Below, piece by piece: positions 33,025 through 41,954 of a stretch of DNA of 64,000 nucleotides. The DNA comes from Galbitalea sp036266835 (lineage in GTDB: Bacteria > Actinomycetota > Actinomycetes > Actinomycetales > Microbacteriaceae). The stretch lies in the NCBI GenBank assembly GCA_036266835.1, contig DATAXD010000045.1, forward strand, positions 26,184-90,183, read 5' to 3'. Every line of letters starts with the position of its first letter. Positions within the stretch are counted from its first letter, which is position 1. The translations under genes were made by a program, and so were the position numbers. The notes beneath the pieces were generated by a model. That model was not told the origin of the DNA. It was given only the letters and a program-made list of their open reading frames with translations, and did not search any database.

Positions 33025-34110
33025 TCAGACCCCGATCAGGTCGTCTGCACGCCGCCTCGCCCACCCCTCGGCTTCGAGAACTCCGGCGAACGTAGTTTCT
33101 CCAGGCTCGTGCTCGTCGACAACTCGGGAAATCGTGTCGACGATATCGAGGAATCCGATTAGTCCGGCGTGGAACGCCTGAACCGCCTGCTCGTTTGCGG
33201 CGTTGAAGACCGCCGGGTACGTGCCGCCCAGCTTTCCGACCGTCTTGGCAAGCCCGACCGCGGGAAATGCCGTGTCATCCAGGGGTTCGAACGACCAGGT
33301 GGCGGCCGTCGACCAGTCCAGTGGCACCCCGACACCGGGAACGCGGGCGGGCCAGTCGAGAGCGAGGGAGATGGGCAGACGCATGTCGGGCGGCGACGCC
33401 TGCGCGATGGTCGAGCCATCCACGAATTCGACCATCGAGTGCACGATCGACTGCGGATGCACCGTCACCTCGATCGCGTCGTAGTCGACATTGAACAGCA
33501 GGTGCGCCTCGATGATCTCGAGTCCCTTGTTGACGAGCGTGGCCGAATTTGTTGTGACGACAAGACCCATATCCCAGGTTGGATGCTTGAGAGCCTCAGC
33601 CGGCGTGACGTCGCGCATGCCCTCCCGCGATCGTCCGCGAAACGGGCCGCCGGAAGCCGTCAGGACCAGCCTTCGGACCTCGCTCGCCGTTCCGCTGCGC
33701 AGCGCCTGCGCTAGCGCCGAGTGCTCCGAATCGACCGGAACAATCTGACCGGGACTGGCTGCCGCGCGAACCAGGTCGCCGCCGACGATGAGACTCTCCT
33801 TGTTGGCGAGGGCGAGCGTTGCACCGGTTTCGAGAGTGGCAAGCGTCGCACCGAGCCCGACCGAGCCCGTGATGCCGTTGACCACGACATCCGCCTCTAC
33901 CGAGCGAACCAACTGTTCGGCCTCGGCAGACCCCAGCGCGACGTCAGAAACGCCGAAGGTCCTCGCCTGGGCCTGCACCAATTCGCGCTTCGACCCAGCT
34001 GCGAGTCCGACGACTCGAAAGCGACCCGGATTCGCAGCGATAACTTCGAGAGTCTGAACACCGATCGATCCCGTAGAGCCCAGGACAATGACGGTGCGCA
34101 CGCTGCTCAC
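33025..34110 (-). CDS. dxr: 1-deoxy-D-xylulose 5-phosphate reductoisomerase
   Basis: 361 residues, GTG start. Rearranges and reduces DXP to MEP with NADPH, the first committed MEP pathway step. NADPH site GSTGSIGVQTLEVI; ALANKESLIVGGDLV; metal/substrate residues in VPVDSEHSALAQAL; TASGGPFRG; HPTWDMG; VHPQSIVHSMVEF. Slightly shorter than the E. coli enzyme but complete. Confidence 0.96.
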   Translation of the reverse strand: MSSVRTVIVLGSTGSIGVQTLEVIAANPGRFRVVGLAAGSKRELVQAQARTFGVSDVALGSAEAEQLVRSVEADVVVNGITGSVGLGATLATLETGATLALANKESLIVGGDLVRAAASPGQIVPVDSEHSALAQALRSGTASEVRRLVLTASGGPFRGRSREGMRDVTPAEALKHPTWDMGLVVTTNSATLVNKGLEIIEAHLLFNVDYDAIEVTVHPQSIVHSMVEFVDGSTIAQASPPDMRLPISLALDWPARVPGVGVPLDWSTAATWSFEPLDDTAFPAVGLAKTVGKLGGTYPAVFNAANEQAVQAFHAGLIGFLDIVDTISRVVDEHEPGETTFAGVLEAEGWARRRADDLIGV

Positions 34111-34131
34111 GCTATCGCGCGAACCACATGG

Positions 34132-35106
34132 CTAGCTGATGCCGAGGATGTCGATGACGAATACGAGATCGTCTGTGCCTTTGATCCCCGCCTGCGAGCT
34201 TCCGCCGGAGCCATAACCGAGTGGCGGCGGAATGATCACGACGACTCGTGATCCAACCGTCTGGCCCTCGATGGCCTGCTTGAAGCCTGCGACCACTTCT
34301 CCCGTGTTGAACGTCGCCGTCTGCGACGTCGCGTACGAGTCGTTGCCCGAAACTACCTTGCCGGTACGCCACAGTACGAGCTGGTAGTTCACGATCACGT
34401 TCGAGTCCGCCGGCACTTTCGCGCCCTTGCCCCGGATCAGGGTCTCTTCCTCCAATTTGCTCGGCTGCGCAGCGTTGGGGATCGTCACCGCCGGATCGCC
34501 ACTCGCGCTGAATTTGACCGTGGGGAACCCCGCCTGCGGAGCAACGACCGTGCCGGTTGCCTTCTTCAGCGGTGCCGGTGAAGGCGCCGAAACCGAAACG
34601 ATGTCGGCGACGAACACCATGTCATCCTTCGCCCCGATCCCGAGCGACGAAGAACCAGTGGACTTGAACGCGTCGGTTGGCGGGATGACGCCGACGACTC
34701 GGGTCCCAGCCCTCGAACACTCGAGTGTCTTGACCAGGCCGGGCAGGAACTTGGTGCTGTCCATGGTGAATGGCACGGTCTTGCCGTCGAATCCGGTCGA
34801 CGTGAGCTCTTTGCCCGTCGTGCCGTTGTAGATGGCGAAGTCTGCCGCGACCTTCTTGTTCTTGAGCGCGACCGCACCGGTTCCCACCTTGATGACGGTG
34901 CGCTGCGTCGTGGACAGGTGCTTCACCGGCGCGTGCACGGAAACCTTGGGCGTCTTGCCGAAGTTGTTCGACACCGTAATCGAGTCGGAAACCGTGCCCG
35001 ACTTCACCGGCGTGCAGCCCTTGACCGGCGGCTCGCCCGACGAGGAACACGCCGTCAGGCCTGCGGCCAGCGCCACGAGGATGACGAGAGATGCGATTTT
35101 GCGCAC
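34132..35106 (-). CDS. FKBP-type peptidyl-prolyl isomerase lipoprotein, two domains
   Basis: 324 residues. Signal peptide with lipobox LAAGLTAC-SSS, so anchored on the outer face of the membrane. The C-terminal FKBP domain is clear (VIVNYQLVLWRTGKVV, VVAGFKQAIEGQTVGSRVVVIIPPPLGYGS). The first half (about residues 55-185) repeats the pattern in weaker form (PGLVKTLECSRAGTRVVGVIPP), so it is a degenerate FKBP domain. It may help fold secreted proteins. Single gene between dxr and the OsmC-like gene. Confidence 0.9.
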   Translation of the reverse strand: MRKIASLVILVALAAGLTACSSSGEPPVKGCTPVKSGTVSDSITVSNNFGKTPKVSVHAPVKHLSTTQRTVIKVGTGAVALKNKKVAADFAIYNGTTGKELTSTGFDGKTVPFTMDSTKFLPGLVKTLECSRAGTRVVGVIPPTDAFKSTGSSSLGIGAKDDMVFVADIVSVSAPSPAPLKKATGTVVAPQAGFPTVKFSASGDPAVTIPNAAQPSKLEEETLIRGKGAKVPADSNVIVNYQLVLWRTGKVVSGNDSYATSQTATFNTGEVVAGFKQAIEGQTVGSRVVVIIPPPLGYGSGGSSQAGIKGTDDLVFVIDILGIS

Positions 35107-35194
35107 GGAAAAACCCTCCGATATGGATAGACGACCAACATCTAGTCTGACGTATCCGGCTGTGAGTGTCTGCCAGCTACGCCCTGTGCGCAGC

Positions 35195-35680
35195 CTATGA
35201 AGCCAGGAGGGTGGTCGGCTCGTGTCCGACCGGGAAGTTCACGGATGCGGCGATGAAGCACTTGGCGCTCGCTTCCGCGTGGAGGCCCGCAGCCAGGCTT
35301 TTCTGGGCAGCCGGGTCGGCGCCGCCCTCGATCGTGACGACCGGTCGCAACGTCGCGCTCACAAAATGCCCTCCGCCGTCGGTCGTCTGCTCCATCACTC
35401 CGCTCGAATCATCCGTGTAGGCGGTGACGACCACGCCGTGCATCGTGGCCACGTGCAGGTAGCTCAGCATGTGGCACTGGCTGAGGGCGGCGAGGAGGAG
35501 TTCCTCGGGGTTCCAATGGTCGATGTCTCCACGAAACGCGCGATCGGCCGAACCGGCGATCGGGGTCTTGTTCGCCGCGGACACGGTGTGGTCGCGACCA
35601 TAGGCGCGGTAGTCGCTGGTTCCGGTGCCACGATTTCCGTGCCACTCGACCGACACCTCGTAGGAGTGCTTTACATCCAC
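35195..35680 (-). CDS. OsmC family peroxide-reductase-like protein
   Basis: 161 residues from GTG at 35680, where GGAGAGG is six bases upstream. The TTG at 35695 would place the ribosome binding site inside the gene. Two conserved cysteines in LSQCHMLSYLH and EASAKCFIAAS and WNPEELLLAALSQC identify the OsmC/Ohr superfamily of thiol peroxidases. It probably detoxifies organic hydroperoxides using a thiol reductant. Divergent from gabT, with 40 bases between. Confidence 0.88.
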   Translation of the reverse strand: MDVKHSYEVSVEWHGNRGTGTSDYRAYGRDHTVSAANKTPIAGSADRAFRGDIDHWNPEELLLAALSQCHMLSYLHVATMHGVVVTAYTDDSSGVMEQTTDGGGHFVSATLRPVVTIEGGADPAAQKSLAAGLHAEASAKCFIAASVNFPVGHEPTTLLAS

Positions 35681-35720
35681 TGTGTCCCTCTCCAAACACG
35701 AATACTAAACTTGATGCACC

Positions 35721-37070
35721 ATGACCGACACACTCGCAAAGCCAGCCACCCCATCCGATATCGTCCCCGAGCGCCGCGTCATAACGGCGATTCCCGGGCC
35801 GAAATCGGAGGCAATTCACAAACGGCGCCTGGCTGCGATTCCCGTCGGAGTCAATTCTGCGCTTCCCGTGTATGTCGAGCGCGCGCACGACGCGATCCTT
35901 GTCGATGTTGACGGCAACCAGTTCATCGATCTCGGTTCCGGCATCGGCGTAACGACTGTCGGTCACACCAACGACGAGGTTGTCGCCGCGGTTTCGGACC
36001 AGGTGAGCAAGCTCACGCACGCCGCGTTCACGATTACACCGTACGAGGGCTACGTGCGGGTCGCCGAACTGCTTGCCGAGCACACCCCCGGTTCACACGA
36101 AAAGAAGACCGTGCTGCAAAATTCGGGCGCCGAAGCCGTCGAGAACGGCGTCAAGATCGCGCGCAAATTCACCGGGCGCGGCGGGGTAGCGGTTCTCGAC
36201 CACGCATACCACGGTCGCACCAACCTCACGATGGCAATGACCTTCAAGGCGATGCCGTACGCATCCGGCTTCGGTCCCTTTGCCGGCGACATCTACCGGG
36301 CGCCGAGTTCGTATCCGTTCCACGACGGGCTCAGCGGGGCAGATGCCGCCAAGCGCACGATCGTGCACCTCGAGAAGTCGGTCGGCGCGCCCGACCTCGC
36401 CTGCCTGATCGTCGAACCGATCCAGGGCGAGGGTGGTTTCCAGGTGCCGGCGGACGGATATCTGCCCGCCCTTCAAGAATGGTGCACCGCCAACGGGGTC
36501 GTCTTCATCGCCGATGAGATCCAGAGTGGTATGGCGCGCACGGGCAAGTACTTCGCGAGCGAGCACTTCGGGGTCGTGCCGGACCTGGTGCTATCGGCGA
36601 AGGGAATCGCCGGCGGACTACCGCTCTCGGCGATCACCGGTCGCGCGGAGATCATGGATGCCTCCCATCCCGGCGGTCTCGGCGGTACATTCGGCGGCAA
36701 CCCGGTTTCGTGTGCAGCATCCGTCGCCGTGTTCCAGCAGATCGAGTCGGAAGGACTGCTGAAGCGAGCGACCCAGATCGGCGCCGTTCTTCGGCCCGCG
36801 CTCGAGGCGCTCAAGGCGAAGTACGACATCATCGGAGACGTGCGCGGCATCGGAGCCATGCAGGCGATCGAGCTGGTCGTGCCGGGGACCCACGAGCACA
36901 ACCCGGCGGTCCTCGGCAAGATCGTCTCGTATGCGGCGCAGCACGGCGTTCTCGTTCTCACCGCTGGGACGCACGGCAACGTGCTCCGGTTCCTGCCGAG
37001 CCTCGCGATCAGGGACGACCTCATCCACGAAGCTCTCGGCGTGCTGGACGACGCGTTCGCCGCACTCTGA
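35721..37070 (+). CDS. gabT: 4-aminobutyrate aminotransferase
   Basis: 449 residues. PLP-dependent class III transaminase that converts GABA and 2-oxoglutarate to succinate semialdehyde and glutamate. Signatures: LQNSGAEAVENGVKIAR, DHAYHGRTNLTMAMTFK, VEPIQGEGGFQVP, FIADEIQSGMARTGKYFA (PLP Asp), PLP lysine in LSAKGIAGGLPLS, LGGTFGGNPVSCAA. No gabD gene is adjacent; the putrescine-to-GABA genes are 20 kb away in the window. Confidence 0.93.
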   Translation: MTDTLAKPATPSDIVPERRVITAIPGPKSEAIHKRRLAAIPVGVNSALPVYVERAHDAILVDVDGNQFIDLGSGIGVTTVGHTNDEVVAAVSDQVSKLTHAAFTITPYEGYVRVAELLAEHTPGSHEKKTVLQNSGAEAVENGVKIARKFTGRGGVAVLDHAYHGRTNLTMAMTFKAMPYASGFGPFAGDIYRAPSSYPFHDGLSGADAAKRTIVHLEKSVGAPDLACLIVEPIQGEGGFQVPADGYLPALQEWCTANGVVFIADEIQSGMARTGKYFASEHFGVVPDLVLSAKGIAGGLPLSAITGRAEIMDASHPGGLGGTFGGNPVSCAASVAVFQQIESEGLLKRATQIGAVLRPALEALKAKYDIIGDVRGIGAMQAIELVVPGTHEHNPAVLGKIVSYAAQHGVLVLTAGTHGNVLRFLPSLAIRDDLIHEALGVLDDAFAAL

Positions 37071-37118
37071 CTCACGCCTGCTGCCGCATCCTAAAGTGTT
37101 CGCCAGTACGATAATGCC

Positions 37119-38234
37119 ATGAAGGTCGCAGTCCCAGCCGAAGTCAAAAACAACGAATACCGCGTCGCGATCACCCCCGCCGGCGTGCACGAGCTCGTTA
37201 CCCACGGGCACGAAGTCCTGGTCCAGACGGGAGCCGGCGAAGGCTCCTCGATTCCGGATGCCGCATACAAGGCGGCCGGCGCATCCATCACCAAGGATGC
37301 GGCGTCAACCTGGAACCAAGGCGACATGGTCCTGAAAGTCAAAGAGCCGATCGAGAGCGAATACGGATACTTCCGCAAGGATCTCGTGCTCTTCACCTAC
37401 CTGCACCTCGCCGCGGAATCCGCACTCACGAGCGCACTGCAGAAGTCGGGCATCACCGCGATCGCGTACGAGACGGTGCAGCTGCCGAACCGCTCTCTGC
37501 CGCTACTCGCGCCGATGAGCGAGGTTGCCGGGCGTCTCGCTCCGATCGTCGGCGCAAACTGCATGCTGCGCCCCAACGGCGGTCCGGGCCTCCTCGTCCC
37601 GGGCGTCCCGGGTACCTATCCCGCGAACATCGTTGTTCTCGGTGGTGGCGTCGCCGGTACCAACGCGGTCTCGGTTGCGGTGGGACTCGGCGCCGCCGTC
37701 ACGGTGCTCGACACGAACATCCAGCGCCTGCGCGAACTCGACGCCCACTACCAGGGTCGAATCAAGACCATCGCCTCAAACGCCTTCGAAATCGATCGCG
37801 CCGTCGTCGCCGCAGACATGGTGATCGGCTCGGTACTCGTTCCCGGCGCCAAAGCGCCAAAGCTGGTCAGCAACGAACTCGTGTCACGGATGAAGCCGGG
37901 CAGCGTGCTCGTCGACATCGCGATCGACCAGGGTGGCTGCTTCGCCGACTCGCACGCGACGACCCACGCCGATCCGACGTTCACGGTGCACAACTCGCTG
38001 TTCTACTGTGTGGCCAACATGCCGGGTGCCGTTGCGAACACGTCCACATACGCTCTGACCAACGCGACGATGCCCTACGTTCGCTCGGTGGCGAACCTGG
38101 GTTGGCTCGAGGCCCTGCGTGCGGATCCTTCCCTCGCGCTGGGCCTTAACGTGCACGCGGGCGCCGTGGTGAACGAGCCCGTCGCCACAGCCCACGGACT
38201 GCCGCACGACTCACTCGCTTCCGTGCTCGGCTAA
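37119..38234 (+). CDS. ald: alanine dehydrogenase
   Basis: 371 residues. NAD-dependent interconversion of L-alanine with pyruvate and ammonia. N-terminus MKVAVPAEVKNNEYRVAITP, signature ITAIAYETVQ, NAD-binding VVLGGGVAGTNAVSVAVGLGA, and DIAIDQGGCFADSHATTHADPTF near the active site. The start is clear (ATG). Its stop overlaps the stop of the convergent FtsK-like gene. Confidence 0.95.
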   Translation: MKVAVPAEVKNNEYRVAITPAGVHELVTHGHEVLVQTGAGEGSSIPDAAYKAAGASITKDAASTWNQGDMVLKVKEPIESEYGYFRKDLVLFTYLHLAAESALTSALQKSGITAIAYETVQLPNRSLPLLAPMSEVAGRLAPIVGANCMLRPNGGPGLLVPGVPGTYPANIVVLGGGVAGTNAVSVAVGLGAAVTVLDTNIQRLRELDAHYQGRIKTIASNAFEIDRAVVAADMVIGSVLVPGAKAPKLVSNELVSRMKPGSVLVDIAIDQGGCFADSHATTHADPTFTVHNSLFYCVANMPGAVANTSTYALTNATMPYVRSVANLGWLEALRADPSLALGLNVHAGAVVNEPVATAHGLPHDSLASVLG

Positions 38235-41068
38235 CACCGGTCCGCCGACGTCGCAGCAGGAGGCAACCGGGCCCTGCTGAGGTCGCCCCCGTTCGTCAGC
38301 AACCACAGTGGTCGTTGACCGTGCAGGAACGGTGGGGGTAGCTGTCGATTTCGAGTCAGTGTGCGCACCTCGGCGGACGAGCAGCCGTCGAAGAGGACAT
38401 CGCTGGATCGGAGCGCACTCACGAAGCTGTTCCAATGCGCCTGCCAGGTCTCCGGGTCCGCGACCAGGATCGGTGGAACGCTGCTCGGCGGCAGGTCGAC
38501 CGCGACGCGCACATCCGCCCGACTCTGGCCGAGCACGACGATGGCTCGCGCTGGTGCGACGGCGCGCATCCGCTCCGCGAATTGCTCGGGCCGAGTTGAG
38601 ACGACCGCCAGCGCGGTCGAATCCAGCGTGAGCGTGGTCGCGATCGGCGCCTCGGCCGGGCGCACGCCCCGCGGTGCATCCAGAACCTGAACCCGGTGCC
38701 CGCGCCAGGTTCCGGAGCCCGCCACCGCGTCGTCGCGGAAATCACCCACGCTGCCCCCGGCCAGGACGTGCTCCTGCTGGTTCGGCATCCTGAGCACCAC
38801 AACCGACCCGCACAGCGCGGTGAGCGATTGGATCGCTCCGGTGATCCGCTGCGCCGTGAGCACCAGGTGGACTCCGGATGCTCGGCCCTCGCGCAGCAGT
38901 CGGCCGAGTGATTCGAGCAGCCCCTGTTGATAAGCGTCGTCCGCCGTTGAGATCAACTGGTCGACATCGTCGAGCAGGAGCACGTGTTCGCCCGCAACCT
39001 CGGTTGGGCGGCTGTCGAGGGCATCCCACAGTTCCGGCAGTCCACGTGGAAGGTGTCGAACCCGCGTCGTCGACCGCGCAGCCAGCAGCGCAGCGATCAG
39101 ACCCGTCTTGCCCGAACCCGCCGCACCGATCACGAGCAGCGATCCGTCACTGGCCGGGCGGTAGACCGCGAGTTCCTGCGCCTGACGTTCGGGCAGGTCC
39201 GTCATGGCGAACGGAAGGCCGTCGTCGAGTGCATATGCCGCAGCGGACTCGACGGGAATTCGGGCGGGCAGTGGCGGCAGCCAGGGGGCGCGCGGTCTGC
39301 TCGCGCTCCCCCAGCGCAGACGCAGTGCCGTGGCGTCGGGGCGAGACGATCGAGCAACCTGCACCGCCGTCGGCGCCGCGCCGGCGATGCCCACCAGCGC
39401 CCGACCGGCTGGCGCGGATGCGAGCGCGGCAGCAGCATCCGTGCCGATCACGGCCGAACTGTCGGCCGCCGTGAGGACCCGCAACGACACCCGCAGCGCG
39501 CAATTGGCGAGGATGCCATCACGAACGACGCCGGCGGGACGCTGGGTACACAACACGAGGTGAACGCCGAGCGAGCGACCCCGCGAGGCGATGTCAGCGA
39601 ACACCCCATGCAGGCTCGAGTGGGTCTCGACGAGCGCCGCGTATTCGTCGACCATGACCACCAGTCGCGGAAACGGTGGATCTCCGCGAGACTCGTCGAT
39701 CGACCGCAGCCCGCATTCCGAAAGCGTCCGTTCACGGTGGCGCAGCTCAGCGGCGAGACTGGCGAGCGCTCTCAGCGACTGGGCGGCATCCAGATCCGTG
39801 ATGACGCCGACGCAGTGCGGCAGGTCGGAAAGCGGCTCGAACGCGGCTCCGCCCTTGAAGTCCACGAACAGGAACGTCACGACATCGGGCGAACGCTCGG
39901 CTGCCATCGCCAGTACCCAGCTGACGAGCAGCTCGCTCTTGCCCGATCCGGTCGTGCCGCCGATGATGGCGTGCGGACCATCGCGCACCAGGTCGATCGT
40001 GAGAGGCCCGGCCGGACCGATTCCGATGGTTGCGGCAAGGATCCCGTCTGCGCCCGACTGGGTCAGGCTGGCAAATTCGCACGCCGACGGGATGCCGGAT
40101 GCTGTGGCCGTGTTCCCCGCGCGGGCGGTCAGTGCCTGCGCCGCCCGGGTGGCCAATTCGACTCCGACGTACTCCGGGCGAAACGATGACGTGGCCATGT
40201 CGCCCGGGCCGACGACAAGCCGCCCCAATCCGTCCGGGTCGAGCTCCACCACCACGTCGACATCGTGCGGGACCGCAGCGGCTGCATCCACGACGGCGAC
40301 GACGAATGACGCGCCCTCGGTGACGAACTCCGCTCGTGTCGCGCCGTCGACTCGCGAGACGGCCTGGGGTAACCCCGCAATCCAGTCCCACGCCGGGTCG
40401 CTGGGCGCGGCCAGCGTCGCCGAGCCTGCCGCGCCGTACACCGCGAGCTGAAGCAGGACGCCGCGGGCAGCTGCCAGCCGTTGCACCGCGGGGCCCAGGA
40501 AGACGATCCCGGTGTGCGCCTCGACAACGATCGGAGCTCCGTGGAGCACGGCCGCCCGAGCGTGCAGCTCAGCGAGCCGGTCGTCCGTTTCGCGCCCGTG
40601 AATCGCAGCCGATCGCTCGATCGCCAGCGAGGAGGGCAGGTCACCCGAACCCAGCCTGACCCGCACGGCGCCCCGCCCGCCCCCAGCGGCGGACGGCCAC
40701 CCGTTTGGTGGCCGACGCGAGCTTTCGAGCAACTCGATTGCGCTCGGGGCGTCGCGGTTGAGGTCGTGCAGCTCGGCTGCGTGCGCGTCCTGAACCTCGC
40801 GACGAGCGCGTTCGACCTCAGAAGCGAAACGCTTATCCTCGCGCCCGCGGGATCTTTGTCGCTGCCAGGCCGAATCGGCCAGTGCCCCGAGCGCGACGAC
40901 CGGACCGAGTAACGCGAAGGCGAGCGTGAACGCCGAGCGAGTGATCGCGAACAGCACAACGGCGGCGACCACCGGGGCGAGGGTTGCAACGATCGGGAAT
41001 CGTCGCAACGGCTCCACCTCGGCCGGCTTCGGTGCATTGACCGTGCGTCGCGGCTGGATGGCGAGCAT
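38231..41068 (-). CDS. FtsK/SpoIIIE (EccC-like) membrane ATPase
   Basis: About 945 residues from ATG at 41068 (41110 is possible; both have weak ribosome binding sites). Two N-terminal membrane helices (about 24-64). First ATPase: Walker A IIGGTTGSGKSELL (about 370-381), FVDFKGGAAFEPL, Walker B LVVMVDEYAAL (474-475), CTQRPAGVVRDGILANCALRVSLR. Second P-loop domain: GAAGSGKT (about 648-655), HVLLLDDVDQLI. The order resembles EccC of type VII secretion, but no WXG100, EccB/D/E or mycosin genes are near. Last gene of the minus-strand cluster starting at 55.5 kb; likely drives a transport or assembly step. Confidence 0.88.
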   Translation of the reverse strand: MLAIQPRRTVNAPKPAEVEPLRRFPIVATLAPVVAAVVLFAITRSAFTLAFALLGPVVALGALADSAWQRQRSRGREDKRFASEVERARREVQDAHAAELHDLNRDAPSAIELLESSRRPPNGWPSAAGGGRGAVRVRLGSGDLPSSLAIERSAAIHGRETDDRLAELHARAAVLHGAPIVVEAHTGIVFLGPAVQRLAAARGVLLQLAVYGAAGSATLAAPSDPAWDWIAGLPQAVSRVDGATRAEFVTEGASFVVAVVDAAAAVPHDVDVVVELDPDGLGRLVVGPGDMATSSFRPEYVGVELATRAAQALTARAGNTATASGIPSACEFASLTQSGADGILAATIGIGPAGPLTIDLVRDGPHAIIGGTTGSGKSELLVSWVLAMAAERSPDVVTFLFVDFKGGAAFEPLSDLPHCVGVITDLDAAQSLRALASLAAELRHRERTLSECGLRSIDESRGDPPFPRLVVMVDEYAALVETHSSLHGVFADIASRGRSLGVHLVLCTQRPAGVVRDGILANCALRVSLRVLTAADSSAVIGTDAAAALASAPAGRALVGIAGAAPTAVQVARSSRPDATALRLRWGSASRPRAPWLPPLPARIPVESAAAYALDDGLPFAMTDLPERQAQELAVYRPASDGSLLVIGAAGSGKTGLIAALLAARSTTRVRHLPRGLPELWDALDSRPTEVAGEHVLLLDDVDQLISTADDAYQQGLLESLGRLLREGRASGVHLVLTAQRITGAIQSLTALCGSVVVLRMPNQQEHVLAGGSVGDFRDDAVAGSGTWRGHRVQVLDAPRGVRPAEAPIATTLTLDSTALAVVSTRPEQFAERMRAVAPARAIVVLGQSRADVRVAVDLPPSSVPPILVADPETWQAHWNSFVSALRSSDVLFDGCSSAEVRTLTRNRQLPPPFLHGQRPLWLLTNGGDLSRARLPPAATSADRC

Positions 41069-41153
41069 CCGAAAACTCAAGCACGACAAGGCGACGGACG
41101 AGCAAGTCATCCACAGGGCCGGTCGAGTGGCGGCGGCCCAGACGACCCGAGAG

Positions 41154-41954
41154 TCAGCTGACGACGAAGAACTGCTCGCCGATGTCGACGCGCGTTCCGC
41201 GGACGATTCGGTAGCGTTTCCCCGGCACGAGTCGCTTCGACGACGATTCGGGCTCCCGTACGACCGATCCATTGCCGGAGAACCGATCGCTTACCCAGAA
41301 CGACCCGGCATCCTGGCCGAATTCGAGATGGGTTTTCGACACCGATTTTCCGGGGTCGGAGATGCTCACCAGCTGATCGAAGTATTCGGTGGGCTGCGGG
41401 ATCGGATTACGGCCGAGCAACCCGCTGCCATGAACCGTGATGCTCTCGCCGGTGCTGAATTGCAGGACGAATCGCTGCCCGGTGTCCCTGCGCGGCACGA
41501 TGAGCGTCTGTTCGATTTCGTCCGAGTCGATGAATACCGCCGACCCGCGATCGCCCCATGGAAAGGGATCCGGACGCGTTTGGGCTGCGGATGAATCGTG
41601 TTTGCCCTTTTCAGCTGGCGACCGTTTCGTCCTGGCGGATCGGTCCTCCGCCAGCTCTTCGGCGACCACCTCGGGCGGCAGGTCCTGTTCCACGTCGGGC
41701 GCGACCTCGCCGGCGATCGCAGAATCGGATGCGCTGCCGACCTCGGCATCGAACTCCGGGAGGACCGCTGTGAGCGGCTCGAGGATGACCGTGTCGCGAC
41801 CGCCGGAGGCCGACGCGCGTCCGCCCGCGGCGTCGATTGGCATGCCGCTGTCCGGATGCACTGCCTGAGCCGCGCGGCTCATCACCGCGCGTCCGCACTC
41901 GCCGCAGAACATCGCTCCGTGCGGCAGGTCGGTACCGCAAACTTCGCAGTTCAC
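41154..41954 (-). CDS. FHA domain protein with N-terminal zinc ribbon
   Basis: 266 residues, GTG start overlapping the upstream stop by four bases. N-terminus has two CxxC pairs (CEVCGTDLPHGAMFCGECG), a zinc ribbon. A long acidic, disordered middle follows (about 40-150). The C-terminal FHA fold (ITVHGSGLLGRNPIPQ, SVSKTHLEFGQDAGSFWVSDRFSGNGSVV) has the conserved Gly-Arg, Ser and His of the phosphothreonine site. Presumably binds a phosphoprotein made by the cluster kinase, linking it to the FtsK-like ATPase encoded next. Confidence 0.9.
   Translation of the reverse strand: MNCEVCGTDLPHGAMFCGECGRAVMSRAAQAVHPDSGMPIDAAGGRASASGGRDTVILEPLTAVLPEFDAEVGSASDSAIAGEVAPDVEQDLPPEVVAEELAEDRSARTKRSPAEKGKHDSSAAQTRPDPFPWGDRGSAVFIDSDEIEQTLIVPRRDTGQRFVLQFSTGESITVHGSGLLGRNPIPQPTEYFDQLVSISDPGKSVSKTHLEFGQDAGSFWVSDRFSGNGSVVREPESSSKRLVPGKRYRIVRGTRVDIGEQFFVVS

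Noticed and set aside
38231..41068. Type VII (ESX) secretion locus
   Set aside because: The EccC-like ATPase is alone; no WXG100 pair, EccB, EccD, EccE or mycosin gene in the window.
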